Of a stretch of DNA of 14,450 nucleotides, positions 6,594 through 12,116 are shown one piece after another. This DNA comes from Pseudomonadota bacterium (GTDB lineage: Bacteria; Myxococcota; Bradymonadia; UBA4248), in contig JAGACY010000460.1 in the NCBI GenBank assembly GCA_017613855.1, forward strand, positions 1 through 14,450, read 5' to 3'. Position numbers and translations under genes: made by a program. The notes beneath the pieces were generated by a model. It had not been told where the DNA came from and searched no databases. It saw nothing but the letters and a program-made list of their open reading frames with translations. Position 1 is the first letter of the stretch, and each line of letters starts with the position of its first letter.

Positions 6594-7559
6594 ATGAAAC
6601 GATGGATTTTCCTTGTGTTGAGCTGCTGCTTTCTGAGTTCATGTGCGGATCAGACCGATGCAAAGATCGAAGATTATTGCAGCTATGGCAGCTATCAGAA
6701 TTGTGATTTATCGCGCGATGCAGGGGAATGTTTGCCAGGTGGTGTGTGCGAAAATCCAACCAATGAAAAGGATGTCTATCTTGGCAAATTCTCAGCCAAT
6801 ACGGCTGCGGACAAAAACCGGTATGACGATGGCTACCTTGGCACCATCGAAAAAAAATGCAGGTTGCTCAACGTCAGCAAATACTCTGCCGACAGTGATA
6901 TCCTTGAAATTCACACGACTGCCGGCGCGCCGCTTTCCATTTTGATTAGCCCCGCCAGCAAATCCCAAATACTTCCCATTGGCTATATCTATAGTTCGAA
7001 TCAAAAAAAAGAGGCAGAACAGCTCCTGTTTTATGATTCCCAAAATGGCCGTGCCGGATTCTTTTTGCGGGCACCGCAGGACGTTTTTTACCTTCAGGTG
7101 CTCGAAACATACAATGAATCGATGTTTGGCAAGGATCAATGCTCGGATTCAGACATCTACGGCGGCGACAATTATCGGTATGTTGTTCAGATTTCCGATG
7201 CGGAAATTGAAATCAAGGACTTGGGAAACATCGGAAAGCAGCGCACCGAGTCGAATCGTTTTACCAGGATGGGCGAGGTGCATTATTACATGGTCAAAGC
7301 TGGTCCGGATGGGTTAAAATTTTCGTTTGACTCGGGCCATTCCACTGTGCTGTCTCCGCTGCTATATAATTCGGATACTCCGGAAAACTGGTCATGGAGC
7401 GGCGAAAAGCTCAATCCCAACCGCAATGAGCAAATCAATGGCTATATCGACAGCAAATATGCCGACTGCAGCGTGGATGAATGCACCTATGGATTTGCCG
7501 TTTCGGATTATTTGGGAGATACCGATTATTCCTATAAAATGACAATCGAAGCGCTTTGA
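6594..7559 (+). CDS. Cysteine-rich lipoprotein of unknown function
   Basis: This 321-residue protein starts with a type II signal peptide: MKRW, a hydrophobic core, then the lipobox LSSC with Cys17 as the lipidated residue. Ala18 is at +2 of the mature protein. The next 35 residues hold four further cysteines (DYC, QNC, GEC, GVC), likely disulfide-bonded outside the cytoplasm. Two similar-looking beta-rich halves follow, each built around aromatic strands (FYLQVLETY with YRYVVQISD, and VHYYMVKAGPDGLKFSF with YSYKMTIEAL). These recall pre-peptidase C-terminal (PPC)-type beta sandwiches of secreted proteins, but I cannot confirm the family. GGGAG at 6581-6585 overlaps the kinase stop codon, so the two genes are translationally close. 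A partner or ligand of the kinase's outside domain is a plausible but unproven role. A strong terminator follows. Confidence 0.78.
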   Translation: MKRWIFLVLSCCFLSSCADQTDAKIEDYCSYGSYQNCDLSRDAGECLPGGVCENPTNEKDVYLGKFSANTAADKNRYDDGYLGTIEKKCRLLNVSKYSADSDILEIHTTAGAPLSILISPASKSQILPIGYIYSSNQKKEAEQLLFYDSQNGRAGFFLRAPQDVFYLQVLETYNESMFGKDQCSDSDIYGGDNYRYVVQISDAEIEIKDLGNIGKQRTESNRFTRMGEVHYYMVKAGPDGLKFSFDSGHSTVLSPLLYNSDTPENWSWSGEKLNPNRNEQINGYIDSKYADCSVDECTYGFAVSDYLGDTDYSYKMTIEAL

Positions 7560-7583
7560 TTCGGATGATTTTGTTGGCCTTGC

Positions 7584-7658
7584 TATTGGCCTTGCGGCCA
7601 ATACGCATCGGCCTGCGCGTCTATTGGCCTGGCGCCAATACGACGCGCTTTTTTTTTT
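7584..7658 (+). terminator. Double-hairpin terminator between convergent genes
   Basis: Hairpin one is TATTGGCC (7584-7591) with GGCCAATA (7596-7603) around TTGC. Hairpin two is GCGCGTCTATTGGC (7615-7628) with GCCAATA and GACGCGC (7634-7648, one bulged C), followed by ten T at 7649-7658. Both hairpins share the TATTGGC...GCCAATA core. Termination is clear for the + strand lipoprotein gene. The T run touches the stop codon of the minus-strand gene, and no T run follows the stems in the minus direction. Confidence 0.9.
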
Positions 7659-8338
7659 CATCCCATGCGTTTGGTTTCGTCTGCGGCACTGCGGATGACA
7701 CGGGCATCGAGCGAATGCAAAAGCCGTTTTAACTGTTTTCGGCCATCGATATAGTTCGTGCCATCCAAATCAATAATGTTGTCATCTTCGAGATGCAGAA
7801 TATAGCTCGGGGCCATCCAGGGAAAGAGCGGCTTGCGTTCGGTGATTTCGCAGATGGCATTGTAGTCGAGCATGGTTTTGTGCAGTTTATGACGCAGGAT
7901 AGCACCGGTCCTGTAAAAGATCACTTGATCTCCAAGGTGAATCAGGTGGTATAGGCCAATGAATGCGAAAATGCCCGTCGGGACAAGCAATACCGTGAGC
8001 AGGCTGCGTTGCCCCGCAGGAACGGCAATGAATACGGCGATGAGCGGTACGATCCATAGAATAGATTCGAATAAAATGGCTTTGTAATCGGTGCGCAAAA
8101 ACGCGAGTGCTTCGCCGTGATCGGGATGAACATCGATAGATGCTGCGCTTTCGGTGGGGTCGGCAGTCATCGCACGCAGTCCCAAAACAGGAGTACGCTT
8201 GTTGGCAGGATCTTTTTTATGAGAACGCACGCCACGATAATGCCGGACAACTTTGGGGACAAATATGAGCAGCATGACGGCAAAGCCGACAAGCCCAAGT
8301 ATTTCCGGGCCAAAAATGCTTTCGAGTGCTTTTTGCAT
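7658..8338 (-). CDS. Membrane protein with a possible PH-like C-terminal domain
   Basis: This 226-residue protein has a first membrane helix at about 12-28, a basic segment (VVRHYRGVRSHKKDP), a soluble loop, then two helices at about 87-106 and 111-131. The C-terminal 90 residues look beta-rich (DQVIFYRTGAILRHKLHKTM, then ICEITERKP, YILHLEDDNIIDLDG) and end in a helix (GRKQLKRLLHSL). That layout of two helices followed by a beta-sheet with terminal helix is like bacterial PH-domain/YcxB-type membrane proteins, but the match is only by pattern. No function can be given. No ribosome site is seen before the ATG. It is the only minus-strand gene in the window, convergent with the lipoprotein gene and divergent from the next lipoprotein. 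Confidence 0.6.
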   Translation of the reverse strand: MQKALESIFGPEILGLVGFAVMLLIFVPKVVRHYRGVRSHKKDPANKRTPVLGLRAMTADPTESAASIDVHPDHGEALAFLRTDYKAILFESILWIVPLIAVFIAVPAGQRSLLTVLLVPTGIFAFIGLYHLIHLGDQVIFYRTGAILRHKLHKTMLDYNAICEITERKPLFPWMAPSYILHLEDDNIIDLDGTNYIDGRKQLKRLLHSLDARVIRSAADETKRMG

Positions 8339-8586
8339 AACAGATATTTTAAAGGTTGTGCATGGATTAACTTTATAAACGAATTTGTTCGCATCTGACG
8401 ACGCGCGGTTTGGATGCTAAACACGAAGGCCGTTAGTCCAGAGCAAAAAATTGGGGTTGGTAAAAAAAGGCTGTGGATTTGACGAGTTTGGTATAAACAC
8501 TACGTGTGATGGTTGGCTGTTTTATCAGCTTTACAAGAAAAAACATGAGATAGAAGGCTATCAATCAATGAATGGAGGATTCTGCG
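8339..8586. promoter_or_regulatory. Divergent intergenic region likely holding two promoters
   Basis: This 248-bp gap separates two divergently transcribed genes, so promoters for both must lie in or near it. On the + strand TTGACG (8479-8484) and TATAAA (8492-8497) are visible but too close together to be one sigma-70 promoter. A small inverted repeat ACAC-TAC-GTGT lies at about 8497-8507 and could be an operator. On the minus strand a TTTATAAA element lies near 8365-8372. No confident promoter pair can be named. Confidence 0.3.
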
Positions 8587-9225
8587 ATGAAGAAATTATG
8601 CTTATTAATCCTGGCAACAGCAATGCTCTTGGGTTTTGCTTCCTGCGATAAAAAGGATGCACCCAAAGAAACTGCGGCTGCAGAGAACAGTCAAACTCAG
8701 GCTGCAGCAGATAATAAAGATACAGCCAAAGATGCTGGTGCTGCCGACGCGAAGGACGCTGCAGACAATAAAGATACAGCCAAAGATGCTGGTGCTGCCG
8801 ACGCGAAGGATGCAGCAGAGAACAAAGATCCTGCAGTTTCTGAAGAAGATGCAATTGGCAAAACCACCGAAAATGGCAAGATCGTGATTAAGTACACCGG
8901 CACCGGTAAAGGCTTTGGAAGCAAAGAGGTCAAAGCCAAGAGCCAGTATTATGTGCTGGATGGATTCAAAGAAGATGGTTCCCTCAATGCCATTAAGGCA
9001 AAAGCAAGAGTATGGTACTTCTTTGAAAATGCTGAGTCTTATGATGCTGCCATTGCACAATACGGTCCTGCTGTTAAAGATAAGAATAGCACCTCGCATT
9101 TCATCAGCGTTTCGGTAGGTATGGATAATTCCTGGGCGACCTATTCCGACATCGTTGCAGAAATTGAAAGAAAAGGTCTTTCTGGGACTTTGGTCGGAGA
9201 CACTAACTACGAACTCGTTCGTTGA
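8587..9225 (+). CDS. Lipoprotein with Ala/Lys/Asp-rich tandem repeats
   Basis: This 212-residue protein starts at the ATG at 8587, preceded by GGAGG at 8574-8578 with eight bases of spacing; the upstream in-frame ATG at 8572 overlaps that ribosome site and is rejected. The signal peptide MKKLCLLILATAMLLGFASC has a lipobox ending FASC, with Cys20 lipidated and Asp21 at +2. Residues 21-85 are a low-complexity tether containing two exact 18-residue repeats (residues 40-57 and 58-75) and a shortened third. The repeat AADNKDTAKDAGAADAKD resembles LEA-type helical repeats in composition. Residues from about 100 on form a mixed alpha/beta globular domain (IVIKYTGTG, YYVLDGF, ARVWYFFENAESYDAAIAQYG, FISVSVGM) that I do not recognise. 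It is followed by the Lol permease gene on the same strand, 109 bp on. Confidence 0.8.
   Translation: MKKLCLLILATAMLLGFASCDKKDAPKETAAAENSQTQAAADNKDTAKDAGAADAKDAADNKDTAKDAGAADAKDAAENKDPAVSEEDAIGKTTENGKIVIKYTGTGKGFGSKEVKAKSQYYVLDGFKEDGSLNAIKAKARVWYFFENAESYDAAIAQYGPAVKDKNSTSHFISVSVGMDNSWATYSDIVAEIERKGLSGTLVGDTNYELVR
8704..8835 (+). repeat. 54-bp in-frame tandem repeat
   Basis: Unit 1 is 8704-8757 and unit 2 is 8758-8811; they differ at three positions, all synonymous, and share an identical block of 44 bases. A degenerate partial third unit covers 8812-8835. The unit encodes 18 residues, so copy-number change would lengthen or shorten the lipoprotein tether without a frameshift. Confidence 0.95.
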
Positions 9226-9233
9226 TGTAAGGT

Positions 9234-9250
9234 CCGGGGCAGTGCCCCGG
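9234..9250. repeat. GC-rich palindrome after the repeat lipoprotein gene
   Basis: CCGGGGC (9234-9240) pairs with GCCCCGG (9244-9250) across AGT. It lies eight bases after the stop codon but has no T run, so it is a weak terminator at best. Its form resembles the palindromes at 3099-3120 and 3189-3205. Confidence 0.5.
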
Positions 9251-9300
9251 TTGATTACAACCATTGCGTATTGCGCATTTTCGTAGTAATAGCGCGCAGT

Positions 9301-9318
9301 ATTGCCATTGGTGGCAAT
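9301..9318 (+). repeat. Hairpin 16 bases before the Lol permease start
   Basis: ATTGCCA (9301-9307) pairs perfectly with TGGCAAT (9312-9318) across TTGG. It sits seven bases before the weak GGAAC ribosome-site candidate (9326-9330), so it could act as an operator or affect translation of the permease. Confidence 0.4.
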
Positions 9319-9334
9319 CCATTTTGGAACCTCT

Positions 9335-11158
9335 ATGCGTTTTGAAGATTTTGTTGGTCTGCGCTACCTCATGGCCAAGCGTGACCGAAACATGCTCAGT
9401 GTGATTACACTCATCAGTGTTTGCGGCGTTGCTGTCGGTGTGATGGCACTCATCGTCGTATTGAGTGTAATGGGCGGATTTGAAGCTGATTTTCGTGAAA
9501 AGATCATCGGCTCAAAAGCGCATGTCGTGATTAGTGCAAAAGACGGCTACATCGATCAATACGATGAAATACGCAAAATCGCTCTGGAAACACCGAAAGT
9601 TGCCGGTGCCAATATCTATGTCGAAGCCGAGGTCATGCTCAATTCCCCGACGAATTTGCAGGCCGCAATCCTGCGGGGAATTGATTATCGGGAAATCACG
9701 ACGACGACAAAATTGGGCGAATATATGGAAGAAGGGAAGCTCGAATATCTCGAGAATCCCAATGCATTGCCTTCTATTACGACGGCAGGAACCGTAATTC
9801 AGCGTGGTGCGCTCAGCATTCACAGCGATACCGAAGATGGTGAATTGACCCCGGAGCGCGCGGATCGGCTCGAAAAAGCAGGGGCACGCGCTGCCATTGC
9901 TTTTGCCGGCAATAAACATGGTGCCTGGATCGCCAATGGATCTGAACAGCCCCCGGTGCCAGAAAATCCCATAGAATCGCCGGATATGCTGAAACTGCCG
10001 GATCTTGCGGATGACGAACCTTTGCCGGAAAAAGCAGATAATCCTGCACCCGAGGCCGCACCACCCGTCGTAGCCGAAGATCTTCCTGCTCACATGGCTG
10101 AAGATCCAATCCCGGTATTTGATACCACTCCCCCTGACGAAGATGCTCCGGATGACGATGTCCTGGATGAAGATGCCGAACTACTCGCTCTGATTGGCGA
10201 AGATCATTGGGTCGATGATGCACCGAGCCGTCAAATGCCTGTCAATTTGGATATGCAGACGTTTGATCGTTACCCGAATGCAGAATTATTCCCGGCCAAA
10301 ACGCGGGCACGGCAAATGAAGGCCATTGCCGGGCTTACGGATGATGATCTCGGCGTAAAACGCGTCGGTGCCATTATTCTGGGACGAGAACTCAAGAATA
10401 ATCTGACGCTATATCCCGGTGCTGAACTCAGTGTCATGAGCCCATCGGGGGATGTCGGTCCCGCAGGCGGACTGCCCAAGAGCAGGCCTTTTAAACTCGT
10501 GGGGTCCTACTATAGCGGGATGTTCGATTTCGATGCCAAGATGGGATACATCTCGCTGGCAGATGCACAGGCTTTGCTGGGAATCGGCGATATGATCAGC
10601 GGCATTGACGTTCGATGCGATCGCCTCGAGGACAGCCTTCAGGTGCGCGATCAACTTAGGGAACGCCTTGCCGGATATGAGAATATTCAGATCGATGATT
10701 GGCGAACGCTCAACTCGAGTTTGTTCACTGCCATTATGATCGAAAAATTGGCGATGTTCGTCATTCTGACTTCGATTATTCTCGTGGCCTCATTTAGTAT
10801 TCTTTGCCTGCTCATTATGATGGTCATCGAAAAAGCCCGCGAAATTGCTATCTTTAAGGCAATGGGAACACCGGATCGCAGTGTCGTGCGCATTTTCGTC
10901 GTACAGGGCGCGGTCATCGGCGGATTAGGGACGTTTATCGGGCTCGTTCTTGGACTCGGATTGTGTTTCATTATTCAGTCACTGGGGCTGCAAATGCCCG
11001 GAGATGTCCACTATGTTGCGCAAATTCCGGTGAATATAAATTGGCTTGATGTTGTTGTTATTTTTCTGTCTGCGATTGCCATTAGTTTGCTGGCAACCGT
11101 TTTGCCAAGTCGAATGGCAGTAAAACTCAATCCCGTTGACGCTTTAAGGTGCGAGTAA
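9335..11158 (+). CDS. LolC/LolE-family lipoprotein-releasing permease with a large insert
   Basis: This 607-residue inner-membrane permease belongs to the FtsX/MacB-type ABC family that, with LolD, extracts lipoproteins from the inner membrane. The N terminus MRFEDFVGLRYL is typical of LolC/E. Helix 1 is at about 21-46 (with VMGGFEADFREKI after it), helices 2-4 at about 472-498, 518-547 and 570-590; the coupling segment EKAREIAIFKAMG at 499-511 contacts LolD. The family is usually near 400-415 residues. The excess is an insert at about 140-343 in the periplasmic part, with a Pro/Asp/Glu-rich core (about 204-297). The family pattern resumes at VGAIILGRELKNNLTLYPG. ATG 9335 is chosen over upstream TTG 9302 by homology, although its ribosome site (GGAAC) is weak. 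A single permease gene here suggests a homodimeric LolF-like transporter, as in many non-enteric bacteria. Confidence 0.9.
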   Translation: MRFEDFVGLRYLMAKRDRNMLSVITLISVCGVAVGVMALIVVLSVMGGFEADFREKIIGSKAHVVISAKDGYIDQYDEIRKIALETPKVAGANIYVEAEVMLNSPTNLQAAILRGIDYREITTTTKLGEYMEEGKLEYLENPNALPSITTAGTVIQRGALSIHSDTEDGELTPERADRLEKAGARAAIAFAGNKHGAWIANGSEQPPVPENPIESPDMLKLPDLADDEPLPEKADNPAPEAAPPVVAEDLPAHMAEDPIPVFDTTPPDEDAPDDDVLDEDAELLALIGEDHWVDDAPSRQMPVNLDMQTFDRYPNAELFPAKTRARQMKAIAGLTDDDLGVKRVGAIILGRELKNNLTLYPGAELSVMSPSGDVGPAGGLPKSRPFKLVGSYYSGMFDFDAKMGYISLADAQALLGIGDMISGIDVRCDRLEDSLQVRDQLRERLAGYENIQIDDWRTLNSSLFTAIMIEKLAMFVILTSIILVASFSILCLLIMMVIEKAREIAIFKAMGTPDRSVVRIFVVQGAVIGGLGTFIGLVLGLGLCFIIQSLGLQMPGDVHYVAQIPVNINWLDVVVIFLSAIAISLLATVLPSRMAVKLNPVDALRCE

Positions 11159-11159
11159 C

Positions 11160-11187
11160 TTGACCATTTGGGGCTGTATCATATAGA
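11160..11187 (+). promoter_or_regulatory. Candidate sigma-70-type promoter for lolD-bamA
   Basis: TTGACC (11160-11165) and TATAGA (11182-11187) are 16 bases apart in the 109-bp gap between the permease and lolD genes. The -35 matches consensus in five of six positions and the -10 in four of six. It would allow lolD and bamA to be expressed apart from the permease. Confidence 0.35.
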
Positions 11188-11195
11188 GAGAAAAT

Positions 11196-11212
11196 AGCGT
11201 ATAGTGTACGCT
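11196..11212 (+). repeat. Short hairpin in the permease-lolD gap
   Basis: AGCGTA (11196-11201) pairs with TACGCT (11207-11212) across TAGTG. It has no T run. If the promoter at 11160-11187 is real, this hairpin would sit at the 5' end of the lolD mRNA. Confidence 0.35.
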
Positions 11213-11256
11213 GAATGGGTGGGCATCCCGGTTGAACGTAGATGCCGTTGTTGAGT

Positions 11257-11260
11257 GGAG
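11257..11260 (+). promoter_or_regulatory. Ribosome binding site that supports a TTG start for lolD
   Basis: GGAG, within GTGGAG, lies seven bases before the TTG at 11268. No in-frame ATG is available before the conserved ABC core, and the earlier in-frame TTG at 11232 has no comparable site. Confidence 0.65.
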
Positions 11261-11267
11261 CATTAAT

Positions 11268-12116
11268 TTGGCAGCCATAGTAAATGCCGCAGAAATTCGA
11301 ATCGAAGGACTGACAAAAGATTTTTTTCATGAAGGAAAAACACTCAAAGTCCTGAGAGGGATCGATCTATTGCTTGAGCCAGCTTCGATGGTGAGTATTC
11401 GAGGACGATCCGGCGCCGGAAAATCGACGTTTATGCATCTGCTTGCGACGCTCGACACCCCTACAAGCGGAAAAATATTCTTTGGAGATCGCGATGTTTT
11501 TAGCCTTTCTCCGATGCATCTGTCGCGCTTTCGAAATGAAAATATCGGCCTGATGTTTCAGTTTCATCACTTGTTAAGCGAGTTTACGGCGCGCGAAAAT
11601 GTCATGATGCCCGCTTTGATTCATCGCGAATCACGCGTCATTGCCGAAAGGCGTGCAGATGAATTGCTCGAACGCGTCGGATTGGGAGATCGCGGTTCCC
11701 ATAAGCCCGGTGAACTTTCGGGGGGTGAACAGCAGCGCGTGGCTCTTGCGAGAGCGCTGATGATGCAGCCTGCCATCCTGCTTGCGGATGAACCCACGGG
11801 AAATCTCGACCAAAAAACGGGCATCGAAATTCATAAACTTTTTCTTGAGCTCAATGAAGTACTCGGTCTGACAATTGTCATTGTCACGCACGATGAAGTG
11901 CTTGCACGCCGTATGGATCGGCGCTTGATCATGCAGGACGGTTTGCTCGTCGAAGCCAATGATGAAAAACTTCCTCTTCTCGGTTTAAATGATGAAAAAA
12001 AAGCCGAGTCTGTTAAATCTGAGGATGAAGAAGATACGCCGGATGGATCTGCCGATTCTACTGCCACACCCAATCAGGAAAGCCATTCTGATGGAAAGGA
12101 TACTGCGAATGCGTAA
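11268..12116 (+). CDS. lolD: LolD-like lipoprotein-releasing ABC transporter ATPase
   Basis: This 282-residue ATPase powers the Lol permease. Numbering from the TTG, the domains are Walker A GRSGAGKS (46-53), Q-loop Gln98 in [17 protein letters not shown] (a LolD/MacB hallmark), signature [15 protein letters not shown] (150-164), Walker [13 protein letters not shown] with Asp174 and Glu175, and H-loop His208 in IVTHDE. All catalytic elements are intact. LolD is usually about 225-235 residues. Here about 50 extra C-terminal residues form a Glu/Asp/Ser/Lys-rich disordered tail (from about residue 230). The TTG start with a GGAG site suggests modest translation; a start at TTG 11232 would add 12 residues. 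It follows the permease gene by 109 bp and overlaps bamA by eight bases. Confidence 0.95.
   Translation: MAAIVNAAEIRIEGLTKDFFHEGKTLKVLRGIDLLLEPASMVSIRGRSGAGKSTFMHLLATLDTPTSGKIFFGDRDVFSLSPMHLSRFRNENIGLMFQFHHLLSEFTARENVMMPALIHRESRVIAERRADELLERVGLGDRGSHKPGELSGGEQQRVALARALMMQPAILLADEPTGNLDQKTGIEIHKLFLELNEVLGLTIVIVTHDEVLARRMDRRLIMQDGLLVEANDEKLPLLGLNDEKKAESVKSEDEEDTPDGSADSTATPNQESHSDGKDTANA

Noticed and set aside
8451..8651. A 66-residue + strand open frame entering the repeat lipoprotein gene
   Set aside because: It overlaps the lipoprotein's ribosome site and signal peptide in another frame and shows no ribosome site or domain.
8704..8835. A CRISPR-like repeat array
   Set aside because: The repeats are directly adjacent with no spacers, are in frame and encode a protein tether.
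8605..9264. A 219-residue minus-strand open frame antisense to the repeat lipoprotein
   Set aside because: The + strand has a ribosome site, signal peptide and lipobox; the minus-strand product has none of these and its repeats are a mirror of the 54-bp unit.
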